DNA from: CAYTLQ01 sp964438715
Lineage (GTDB): Bacteria > Bacteroidota > Ignavibacteria > Ignavibacteriales > Ignavibacteriaceae
Assembly: GCA_964438715.1 (NCBI GenBank)
Contig: CAYTLQ010000338.1
Location: forward strand, 1-29,474
DNA length: 29,474 bases
Direction: 5' to 3'
Below are positions 22,872-29,474 of the stretch, piece by piece. The notes under the pieces are model-generated. The model did no database searches. It saw only the letters and a list, made by a program, of their open reading frames with translations, and had not been told where the DNA came from. The position numbers and the translations under genes are program-made. The stretch's first letter is position 1. The number at the start of each line of letters is the position of its first letter.

Positions 22872-24017
22872 ATGAGTAATACTTCTACCACTACATCAGG
22901 AATTTATGTACATATACCATTTTGTGACCATAAGTGCATCTACTGTGATTTTTACTCAATTATAAAAGATGATAATGCAGAAAACTACCTTAGCGCACTG
23001 CAAAAGGAAATGATTTATTATGCCCGTAAATACGGAAATAGCCATGTTTTTGATAGTATTTTTTTTGGCGGCGGAACACCCTCATATATGTCGGCAGAGT
23101 ATATAACCGAAATACTTACAGCGCTGAAAAGCAACTTTGTGATTTTACCTGATGCAGAAATAACACTTGAAACAAATCCCGGCACTGTGAACAGAAACAA
23201 ACTTGAGCAATTCAGGAATGCAGGAATAAACAGAATAAGTATTGGTATTCAATCTTTTGATGAGAATGACCTCAGGTTTCTCACACGAATACATGACTCC
23301 GCAACTGCGAAACAAACAGTTACTGCCGCCGTTGAAGCCGGATTTCAAAATCTTAGCATTGACCTTATTTTTAATCTTCCCGGTCAGACAAAAGAAGCTT
23401 GGCGTAATAATCTGATTCAGGCAACAGAGCTCCCGATAAAACATATCTCCGCCTACAGCCTGATTCTTGAAAAAGGCACTATACTCAACAAAATGGTTCT
23501 TGATGGAAAAGTAAAAATACAGGACGATGACCACGACGCAGAATTGTATGAAACAACTATAGAATATTTAGAAGGGGCCGGTTTTATACAATATGAGGTT
23601 TCCAATTTTGCAAAAGACGGATTTCAGTGCAGACATAATAATCACTATTGGCAATACGATAATTACCTTTCTTTTGGTACATCCTCACATTCATTTATGA
23701 ACAATAAACGCTGGTGGAATATTTCTTCTCTTACACTTTACCAACTTGCAATGACTGAAAGAGGACATGCAGTTGCATCAGAGGAAATACTTGATGAGAA
23801 TCAACAGTTAACCGAATATACCATGCTTTTACTGAGAGGCAGTGGATTAAACCTCTCAGAATTAGAAAGACGGTTTGGAGATAAATGGTATAAGGTAAAT
23901 AAAAATTACATCTCCGATTTAATATCCCGCGGATATATTATTCGGGATGAGCAAACTATTAAACTCTCACGCTGGGGGTATGCCGTCTGCGATGAAATAT
24001 TCAGGAATTTCATTTAA
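22872..24017 (+). CDS. hemW: HemW-type radical SAM heme chaperone
   Basis: 381 residues. Opens with GIYVHIPFCDHKCIYCDFYS; Cys18, Cys22 and Cys25 bind the radical-SAM 4Fe-4S cluster. FFGGGTPSYMS, LETNPGT and GIQSFDENDLRFL are the SAM-binding segments shared by HemN/HemW. The HemW feature CRHNNHYWQYDNYLSFG (HNxxYW) is present, and the HemN-specific N-terminal extension is absent, so HemW (heme delivery) fits better than coproporphyrinogen dehydrogenase. The C-terminal winged-helix part ends in KLSRWGYAVCDEIFRNFI. The ATG at 22872 gives the expected N-terminus. Monocistronic by appearance. Confidence 0.93.
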   Translation: MSNTSTTTSGIYVHIPFCDHKCIYCDFYSIIKDDNAENYLSALQKEMIYYARKYGNSHVFDSIFFGGGTPSYMSAEYITEILTALKSNFVILPDAEITLETNPGTVNRNKLEQFRNAGINRISIGIQSFDENDLRFLTRIHDSATAKQTVTAAVEAGFQNLSIDLIFNLPGQTKEAWRNNLIQATELPIKHISAYSLILEKGTILNKMVLDGKVKIQDDDHDAELYETTIEYLEGAGFIQYEVSNFAKDGFQCRHNNHYWQYDNYLSFGTSSHSFMNNKRWWNISSLTLYQLAMTERGHAVASEEILDENQQLTEYTMLLLRGSGLNLSELERRFGDKWYKVNKNYISDLISRGYIIRDEQTIKLSRWGYAVCDEIFRNFI

Positions 24018-24129
24018 TGTGCAGGAGACTGTTTTATAAAAATCGTTCATTTTTTGGAAAATTGGCGGGAAAGTCCAATTTTTGTAGTAATAAGTATGTA
24101 TCACTCCAATTACCTGTACAGGAGAACAA

Positions 24130-25272
24130 ATGAATTTTGAATTCACTGAAGACCAATTAATGATTCAACAAACCGCCCGTGATTTTGCGGAAAAAGAAAT
24201 TGCACCTACCGCCGTTGAGCGTGACAAAAATGCCCAATTTCCTGCTGATATAGTTAAAAAACTCGGAGAGCTTGGCTTCCTTGGTATGATGGTATCGCCT
24301 GAATATGGCGGAGCAGGAATGGATTCCATTTGTTATGTGCTGGCAATGATTGAAATATCAAAAGTTGACGCGAGTGTTGGTGTTATTATGTCGGTCAACA
24401 ATTCCTTAGTTTGCTGGGGACTTGAACAATATGGTTCTGATTTTATAAAGCAAAAATATCTTGTACCACTTGCGAAAGGCGAAAAATTAGGTGCCTTTGC
24501 CCTTTCTGAACCTGAAGCGGGCAGTGATGCTACAAACCAACATACTTACGCTGAAAAGGACGGCGATTACTGGGTAATAAACGGTATAAAAAACTGGATT
24601 ACTAACGGTCATTCCGCCGACTATTTTATCGTTATGGCACAAACTGACAAAGCTAAAGCTCATAAGGGAATTACTGCCTTTTTGGTTGAAAAGGGAACAC
24701 CCGGATTTGAGCATGGTGTAAAAGAAGACAAGCTTGGCATCAGAAGTTCGGATACCTGCTCATTAACATTTACCAACTGTCGTGTACCTGCCGAAAATAT
24801 TATCTGGGAAGAAGGAAAAGGATTTAACTTTGCAATGAACACCCTTAATGGCGGTCGTATTGGTATTGCATCGCAGGCGTTGGGTATAGCAGAGGCTTCT
24901 CTCGATGCATCACTTAAATATGCAAAACAGCGTAAAGCCTTTGGAACCGAAATAGCAAATCATCAGGCAATTCAGTTTAAATTAGCTGATATGGCTGTAA
25001 AACTTGAGACGGCAAAACTCCTGACTCTTCAGGCTGCAGCATTAAAGGACGCTCATAAAAATTATGTGAAGGAGTCTGCAATGGCAAAGCTATATGCCTC
25101 AAAAGTTGCCGTAGAAAATGCTCTTGACGCTATTCAGATTCACGGCGGTTACGGATATGTGCGGGAATATCTTGTAGAACGATACCTCCGTGATGCCAAA
25201 ATTACCGAAATTTATGAAGGCACTTCAGAAATTCAAAAGATCGTTATTGCCCGTTCCCTTCTGCATTCATAA
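24130..25272 (+). CDS. Acyl-CoA dehydrogenase (short/medium-chain type)
   Basis: 380 residues, the typical length. FAD-dependent alpha-beta desaturation of acyl-CoA. MNFEFTEDQLMIQQTARDFA starts the helical domain; ALSEPEAGSDA (about 127-137) and WITNGHSADYFIVMAQTD line the FAD site; GGYGYVREYLVERYLRDAKI then ITEIYEGTSEIQKIVIARSL close the C-terminal helical domain, with the catalytic base Glu363 in YEGTSEIQ. Closest in look to butyryl-CoA dehydrogenases. No etfAB in the window. Ribosome site AGGAG before ATG 24130. A hairpin follows the stop. Confidence 0.94.
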   Translation: MNFEFTEDQLMIQQTARDFAEKEIAPTAVERDKNAQFPADIVKKLGELGFLGMMVSPEYGGAGMDSICYVLAMIEISKVDASVGVIMSVNNSLVCWGLEQYGSDFIKQKYLVPLAKGEKLGAFALSEPEAGSDATNQHTYAEKDGDYWVINGIKNWITNGHSADYFIVMAQTDKAKAHKGITAFLVEKGTPGFEHGVKEDKLGIRSSDTCSLTFTNCRVPAENIIWEEGKGFNFAMNTLNGGRIGIASQALGIAEASLDASLKYAKQRKAFGTEIANHQAIQFKLADMAVKLETAKLLTLQAAALKDAHKNYVKESAMAKLYASKVAVENALDAIQIHGGYGYVREYLVERYLRDAKITEIYEGTSEIQKIVIARSLLHS

Positions 25273-25281
25273 TTAATTATT

Positions 25282-25337
25282 GGGCGGTATAGTAGTTTTA
25301 TTTTAACACTTTTATTTTTGAAAATTTTATACCGCCC
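25282..25337 (+). terminator. Long-loop inverted repeat after the acyl-CoA dehydrogenase
   Basis: GGGCGGTATA (25282-25291) and TATACCGCCC (25328-25337) are exact complements around a 36-base AT-rich loop. No T run follows, and the loop is large, so termination is uncertain. It separates the dehydrogenase from the YidD series. Confidence 0.5.
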
Positions 25338-25358
25338 TTACTATTCTGAAATACTTCG

Positions 25359-25826
25359 ATGCAATTAACTGTCATCCGCTTTATCATTTTAGTTTCTCTG
25401 TTATCCGGTTTTTCTGCAGGACAAACCGACAATGCCCGTTGGGAGAAAAATCCTCCAACATATCTTGTACCAGGAGCTGAAAAGAAGCGGGATTTTTCAA
25501 TCAATGAAACAAATATTCTTAAAGCGGCTGCGAAAGTTGTAATAATAGGGTATTGGTTCTTTATATCCGACCCCGACGGGGATCGTTGTCCTTTTCATCC
25601 TTCGTGCAGTACTTTTCTTGTAGAATCTATTCGCATGACAAACCCTGTTCAGGGAGTATTAATGTTTTTCGATCGCTTCACGAGAGATACTAATGTATTT
25701 GAACGAGATAAGCATTATGCCAGAGATATAAACAGAAAACGATACTACGATCACCCCTCATCTTATACACTTAATCCTGAGGATATTACCTATCGTAAAC
25801 CCGGTTCTTTTGTAAAACAGAAATGA
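25359..25826 (+). CDS. Exported YidD-like protein
   Basis: 155 residues, longer than typical YidD (70-90). The first 20 residues are a signal peptide (IRFIILVSLLSGFSAGQ), after which a charged stretch leads to the YidD/UPF0161 core at about 58-115: VVIIGYWFFISDPDGDRCPF HPSCSTFLVESIRMTNPVQG, with the CPFHPSCS motif (Cys77, Cys83). YidD usually aids insertion of membrane proteins by YidC and lies next to rpmH-rnpA-yidC; here it is far from those genes and carries a signal peptide, so this version probably acts outside the cytoplasmic membrane. Its stop overlaps the next start (ATGA), so it is coupled to the TPR protein that follows. Confidence 0.85.
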   Translation: MQLTVIRFIILVSLLSGFSAGQTDNARWEKNPPTYLVPGAEKKRDFSINETNILKAAAKVVIIGYWFFISDPDGDRCPFHPSCSTFLVESIRMTNPVQGVLMFFDRFTRDTNVFERDKHYARDINRKRYYDHPSSYTLNPEDITYRKPGSFVKQK

Positions 25827-26683
25827 AATATTTATCATTAGTCGTTCTTGCTGTTTCTCTTGCAAGCGCTCAACAAATTCAAAACTCACTTCCTTTCCGA
25901 AGTATTGAAGAGCGAAAACTCTTTGCGGGATTTCTTTTTTGTAATTCTGATTATCTGAGAGCCGCAGAAGAATATGCAGAAATTTATTCCTCTGATGCCA
26001 ACGACACAATGTTGTTCTATTCTGCTGTTTCCTATTTTCGCACCGGGGACTTTACGAATGGAAATGTTTTAGCTTTACGGTTGCCAAAAGGCGGATTACT
26101 TCTCCGCTCTTTAGAAGAAAAATATCGTTCATTATTTTCATCAGAACAATTTTCTCTTGTAACAAGAGAACTTGAGAAAGATTCGCTGTTTCTTCAAGGC
26201 ACTGAAGTCTCGCGTTATGAATTATTCTATCGCATACGACACGAAACACAAGTTGCGATACCTGATACCATTATGCCGTGGCTGCCGTATGCAGAAAGAG
26301 ACTCTATCCTGTATTTTGCACGGTTGAAGAATACATCCTCTTCCCGCTCGCCGTGGATAGCCGCTGCACTTTCTGCTCTGCTGCCGGGCGCAGGGAAAAT
26401 TTACACCGGCTTTATTTCCGATGGTCTTACGGCATTGGCAATTAATGGATTATTTGTTTATCTCAGCATGACGAATTTTAATGCCGGACATAAAACGCGT
26501 GGTTATATATTTGGAGGCGCTTTTGCTTTGTTTTATGCGGGTAATGTTTACGGTTCTGCCGCATCGGCTCATATTTACAATGCCTCCGTGCAGTTTAGCA
26601 TTAACTCGGCTTTTGATTCATTTCTTTCAAGGAATAACTATTTCGATAAGGGAGAAACAGTACATCCGTGCGGCGTAAAATGA
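25823..26683 (+). CDS. Exported TPR-like/membrane-hairpin protein A (coupled to YidD)
   Basis: 286 residues. Signal peptide MKYLSLVVLAVSLASAQQ. Residues about 25-150 are helical repeats (FAGFLFCNSDYLRAAEEYAE, LFYSAVSYFRTGDFTNGN) like TPRs. The C-terminal part holds AALSALLPGAGKIYTGFISD GLTALAINGLFVYLS followed by GYIFGGAFALFYAGNVYGSA, a paired hydrophobic segment of the kind called DUF5683/LPG-G motif in envelope proteins of Bacteroidota. The next gene has the same architecture and is a likely paralogue. Overlaps YidD by 4 bases and the next gene by 4 bases. Function not recognised. Confidence 0.75.
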   Translation: MKYLSLVVLAVSLASAQQIQNSLPFRSIEERKLFAGFLFCNSDYLRAAEEYAEIYSSDANDTMLFYSAVSYFRTGDFTNGNVLALRLPKGGLLLRSLEEKYRSLFSSEQFSLVTRELEKDSLFLQGTEVSRYELFYRIRHETQVAIPDTIMPWLPYAERDSILYFARLKNTSSSRSPWIAAALSALLPGAGKIYTGFISDGLTALAINGLFVYLSMTNFNAGHKTRGYIFGGAFALFYAGNVYGSAASAHIYNASVQFSINSAFDSFLSRNNYFDKGETVHPCGVK

Positions 26684-27525
26684 CTCAGCAAAAATATTTC
26701 CTGTATTTCCTTCTTCTGTTTTTCGTGTACATCTGCAGGGCAGACGCCCAGGATAAGTTCGAACTACAGTTTTCGTATGCACAAAAACTCTTTTCTGAAG
26801 AAAAATATTTTGATGCAATAACCGAATGCCGCCGTTTACAATTTTTTGATCTTCAGCATAAATATGCTTATCGTTCTTTTTGCCTGATGGCAGATGCATA
26901 CAGGATGGGTGGAAAAATATCAGAAGCGTTACAATGCAGATTTAATGCTTTGAAATATGCAGAAAACGATTCATTGAAATTTTTTAATTCGATTGAGATC
27001 GTTAAACTCTACATACTCAACCGAAACAGCTCTGCGGCTCTTACACGATTACAGGAGTTGGAAAAAGACTCCTCCTTTTCCCGCTTTACTGCAGTAATTC
27101 CCTATTGGCGTGGTTGGGTTATGGTTTTTGCTGATGAATGGGACAAGGCTTCCGGATACTTTAAAGAAGTACCCGGAATGGAAGAACTATCACGATTTAC
27201 ATCAGAAGTTCACAATAATAAAAAAAATCCACAGTTATATAAAATGTATTCTGCTATTCTGCCCGGTACAGGACAAATACTAACCGGTAACTATTCCAGC
27301 GGTGTGCTTTCGCTTTTATGGAATGCTCTTTGGATATATATTACTGTTGAGGCATTCGGTGCCAATCGTGTATTGGATGGTGTACTGGTAGCAAATTTTT
27401 TATGGCTCAGGTTTTATCAGGGAAATTTGCAGAACGCCGAGCTTTTTACAAATCAAAAAAATAGTGAAATTACTAATAAAGCTCTCTTATATTTACAGAA
27501 TGAATTTAAAGGAGAAAAGCCGTGA
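26680..27525 (+). CDS. Exported TPR-like/membrane-hairpin protein B, paralogue of A
   Basis: 281 residues from ATG 26680, which overlaps the preceding TGA (ATGA); a GTG 12 bases upstream is less likely. Signal peptide QKYFLYFLLLFFVYICRADA. Helical repeats follow (FSEEKYFDAITECRRLQFFD, RSFCLMADAYRMGGKISEAL, FFNSIEIVKLYILNRNSSA), then MYSAILPGTGQILTGNYSSG VLSLLWNALWIYITVEAF and LVANFLWLRFYQGNLQNAE, matching the LPG[AT]G-[KQ]I-x-TG segment of protein A. Two different copies in a row suggest a heteromeric complex. Its stop overlaps the GTG start of the ACT gene by 4 bases. Confidence 0.75.
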   Translation: MTQQKYFLYFLLLFFVYICRADAQDKFELQFSYAQKLFSEEKYFDAITECRRLQFFDLQHKYAYRSFCLMADAYRMGGKISEALQCRFNALKYAENDSLKFFNSIEIVKLYILNRNSSAALTRLQELEKDSSFSRFTAVIPYWRGWVMVFADEWDKASGYFKEVPGMEELSRFTSEVHNNKKNPQLYKMYSAILPGTGQILTGNYSSGVLSLLWNALWIYITVEAFGANRVLDGVLVANFLWLRFYQGNLQNAELFTNQKNSEITNKALLYLQNEFKGEKP

Positions 27526-27935
27526 CTGTTTCTGAAGAAACTCTTCGTACCCTTGCATTAAAAGCGATAAGTGAATTAGGAGAGAACGCCACACCCGATG
27601 CAGTAAAAAAATACATACAACAACAAATATCCGAAACTTTGCCCCCCTCGACGCCAAATAGCGGCATGCGGGTAATACTCACTGCTTTTGGTGTTAATCA
27701 TCCGGGTATCGTAAGTACTATTTCACAGAAACTCAGTGAACGCAGTTGCGATATTCTCGATATATCGCAGAAAATTATGCAGGAGTTTTTTACCATGATT
27801 ATGCTTATTGATATGTCCAACTGTTCCTCTGAACTAAAATCTCTTCAGGAAGAAATGTCGGCAATAGCTGAAAAACTGAAAATAAAGATTTATCTTCAAC
27901 ATGAAGATGTTTTCCGCTATATGCACCGCATTTAA
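27522..27935 (+). CDS. ACT-domain protein (UPF0237-like) with N-terminal extension
   Basis: 137 residues; most UPF0237 proteins have about 90. The ACT domain is at about 50-130: MRVILTAFGVNHPGIVSTIS QKLSERSCDILDISQKIMQE FFTMIMLIDMSN. The first 45 residues (MTVSEETLRTLALKAISELG, DAVKKYIQQQISETLPPS) form an added helical segment. ACT domains bind small ligands, often amino acids. It lies just before the DUF711 gene, a pairing widely seen, so the two probably act together. Start is GTG 27522, coupled to the gene before. Confidence 0.85.
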   Translation: MTVSEETLRTLALKAISELGENATPDAVKKYIQQQISETLPPSTPNSGMRVILTAFGVNHPGIVSTISQKLSERSCDILDISQKIMQEFFTMIMLIDMSNCSSELKSLQEEMSAIAEKLKIKIYLQHEDVFRYMHRI

Positions 27936-27971
27936 TTAGGTTAACTATATATATTAAAAGGAACATACTCC

Positions 27972-29333
27972 GTGCCATACGAATTTGACGAAATTCTGGA
28001 AACGATTAAAATGACGGAGATCGAGCATTTCGATATCCGTACAGTTACTATGGGAATCAGCCTGCGCGACTGCTCTGACCGCAGTATTACTGTTACCACA
28101 CAAAAAATATACGATAAAATTACAAGACTTGCCGGTCGCCATGTTGAACGCGCACGGGAGGTAGAGCGCCAGTACGGTATTGCTATTGCCAATAAACGCG
28201 TTTCTGTTACCCCTATTGCAATTGTGGGCGATTCATTTGGACAGGAAGAATTTGTAAAAATTGCAGAGTCACTCGACCGTGCCGCAGGTGAAATTGGTAT
28301 CGATTATATTGCCGGCTATTCTGCATTAGTTCAGAAAGGCTTTACACATGGCGACAGGGCGCTCATCGAATCAATTCCGCACGCACTTTCTGCAACAAAA
28401 AAAGTCTGCTCAAGTGTGAATGTCGGGTCAACAAAAGCAGGTATTAATATTGATGCCGTTAACATGATGGCAGATGTTATCAAAGAAACAGCCCGGCTGA
28501 CAGGAGACCGTGATTCTATTGGCTGTGCAAAATTAGTTGTGTTCTGTAATGCCGTCGAAGATAATCCCTTTGTCGCCGGAGCATTTCATGGAATTTCAGA
28601 GCCTGAGGTAGTATTAAATGTTGGAATAAGCGGTCCCGGTGTTGTTCTGGATGCGATTAAAAATGCCGGAAAAGTTAATTTCCAGCAACTTGCCGAAGTT
28701 ATTAAGAAAACTGTTTTCAAAATTACGAGGGCCGGTGAACTACTGGGCCGTAAAGTTGCAGAAAAACACGGTATAGAATTCGGAATTGTAGATATTTCAT
28801 TAGCTCCCACACCGGCAGAGGGTGATAGTATTGCTGATATCCTCATTGCAATGGGTGTTGAGGATGTTGGCGCTCCGGGCACTACCGCAGCGCTTGCAAT
28901 GCTTAACGACTGTGTGAAAAAGGCCGGACTGATGGCAAGCACCTCAGTCGGAGGAATGAGCGGCGCTTTTATACCGGTAAGCGAAGATCAGGGTATGATC
29001 CGTGCTGTTGAAAGAGGCAACCTCTCTCTTGAAAAACTTGAGGCAATGACTTCTGTTTGTTCCGTAGGGCTTGATATGGTGGCAATTCCCGGCGATACTC
29101 CTGCTTCAACTATTGCAGGTATAATTGCAGATGAAAGTGCAATTGGTGTTATTAATGATAAGACGACTGCCGTTCGCATTATTCCGGCTTATGGTAAGAA
29201 GGCGGGAGATTATGTTGACTATGGCGGATTACTCGGCAGGGCGCCTATAATGCCTGTCCGGACTATAAGCTCGTACAATCTGCTTTCCCGCGGTGGACGA
29301 TTCCCCGCTCCTTCGCGAAGCCTCACTAACTGA
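27972..29333 (+). CDS. DUF711/UPF0210 (PFL-like) protein
   Basis: 453 residues, the usual length. Recognised by IRTVTMGISLRDCSD near 22-36, GDSFGQEEFVKIAESLDRAA, IDYIAGYSALVQKGFTHGDR, NVGSTKAGINIDAV, FHGISEPEVVLNVGISGPGV, EHGIEFG-type IVDISLAPTPAEGDSIADIL, GAPGTTAALAMLNDCVKKAG and VGLDMVAIPGDTP. The family has a pyruvate-formate-lyase-like barrel but no proven reaction. It always keeps company with the ACT gene upstream (36 bases away). Start is GTG 27972 with AAAGGAA 8 bases before; no better ATG exists without loss of the conserved start PYEFDEILETIKM. A terminator follows at 29345. Confidence 0.93.
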   Translation: MPYEFDEILETIKMTEIEHFDIRTVTMGISLRDCSDRSITVTTQKIYDKITRLAGRHVERAREVERQYGIAIANKRVSVTPIAIVGDSFGQEEFVKIAESLDRAAGEIGIDYIAGYSALVQKGFTHGDRALIESIPHALSATKKVCSSVNVGSTKAGINIDAVNMMADVIKETARLTGDRDSIGCAKLVVFCNAVEDNPFVAGAFHGISEPEVVLNVGISGPGVVLDAIKNAGKVNFQQLAEVIKKTVFKITRAGELLGRKVAEKHGIEFGIVDISLAPTPAEGDSIADILIAMGVEDVGAPGTTAALAMLNDCVKKAGLMASTSVGGMSGAFIPVSEDQGMIRAVERGNLSLEKLEAMTSVCSVGLDMVAIPGDTPASTIAGIIADESAIGVINDKTTAVRIIPAYGKKAGDYVDYGGLLGRAPIMPVRTISSYNLLSRGGRFPAPSRSLTN

Positions 29334-29344
29334 AAGTCTGTAAG

Positions 29345-29391
29345 AAACAGGTAGAACCGAAAAAATATTTTTTCACTGGTTCTACCTGTTT
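29345..29391 (+). terminator. Strong hairpin terminator after DUF711
   Basis: AAACAGGTAGAACC (29345-29358) pairs perfectly with GGTTCTACCTGTTT (29378-29391), a 14-bp stem around a 19-base AT-rich loop, followed by TATTACA. Closes the YidD-TPR-TPR-ACT-DUF711 series. Nothing else recognised to the end of the window. Confidence 0.88.
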
Positions 29392-29474
29392 TATTACACT
29401 CTCTGTTCACTAACTCCATAAATTTTTAATTATTTGGTCAGATATTTTTAGTATTTGTAATTATTTTAATCTTT

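Noticed and set aside
28586..28942. Minus-strand frame of 118 codons in the DUF711 gene
   Set aside because: Antisense to conserved DUF711 motifs; low complexity Ser/Ala/Pro-rich content typical of a shadow.
1..29474. CRISPR arrays, tRNA or rRNA genes
   Set aside because: No regularly spaced repeats and no cloverleaf or rRNA-like stretches were found on reading both strands.

Overview
The window looks like chromosomal DNA of a Bacteroidota-group bacterium, with Ignavibacteria or a relative as my best guess. The evidence is an AT-rich genome, a nitrous-oxide-reductase cluster of the Sec-dependent (clade II) kind, a TonB-dependent receptor with an N-terminal carboxypeptidase-regulatory-like domain, DUF6132 and DUF1858 small proteins, and paired TPR proteins next to a YidD-like gene. 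Taxonomy is inferred from family content, not from a marker gene comparison.

Layout. 1-2300 is a graveyard of accessory DNA: the C-terminal part of a restriction-type DNA methyltransferase running off the left edge, an attC-like foldback, a truncated SnoaL-like gene, a frameshifted P-loop kinase, a Fic N-terminal-domain remnant with an in-frame stop, and the start of an IS transposase on the minus strand. 2398-9164 is a compact nos operon: Rrf2-type Fe-S regulator, lipoprotein cytochrome c, NosZ, a NosB-like membrane protein, NosL, NosD, NosF, NosY. A perfect 28-bp palindrome sits between the regulator and the structural genes. 9191-10575 is a dead IS4-family element (frameshifts; two of three catalytic acidic residues lost) just after nosY.

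10723-15772 is a minus-strand block. It holds an OsmC-family protein missing its peroxidatic cysteine, then (in order of transcription) a DUF6132 protein, a DUF1858 protein, a membrane protein, a small winged-helix regulator, a TPR protein and a TonB-dependent receptor. AAAGTACTTTA-type sites recur before the membrane protein/regulator pair and before the TPR/receptor pair, which suggests one regulon.

15848-29333 is plus-strand, mostly housekeeping or envelope genes: acyl-CoA thioesterase, two lipoproteins, an exported S9 peptidase, DUF1232 protein, NUDIX hydrolase (probable AUA start), RecN, HemW, acyl-CoA dehydrogenase, then a translationally coupled series of YidD-like protein, two paralogous TPR/membrane proteins, ACT-domain protein and DUF711 protein, ending in a strong terminator.

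How the genes work together: the nos operon would let the cell respire N2O, with the cytochrome c feeding electrons to NosZ and NosL/NosDFY maturing its copper centres under an NO- or redox-sensing Rrf2 protein. The regulator/TPR/TonB-receptor block is the least explained multi-gene unit here and my best candidate for an undescribed uptake system. The YidD/TPR/TPR series is a second one. No tRNA, rRNA or CRISPR was seen.
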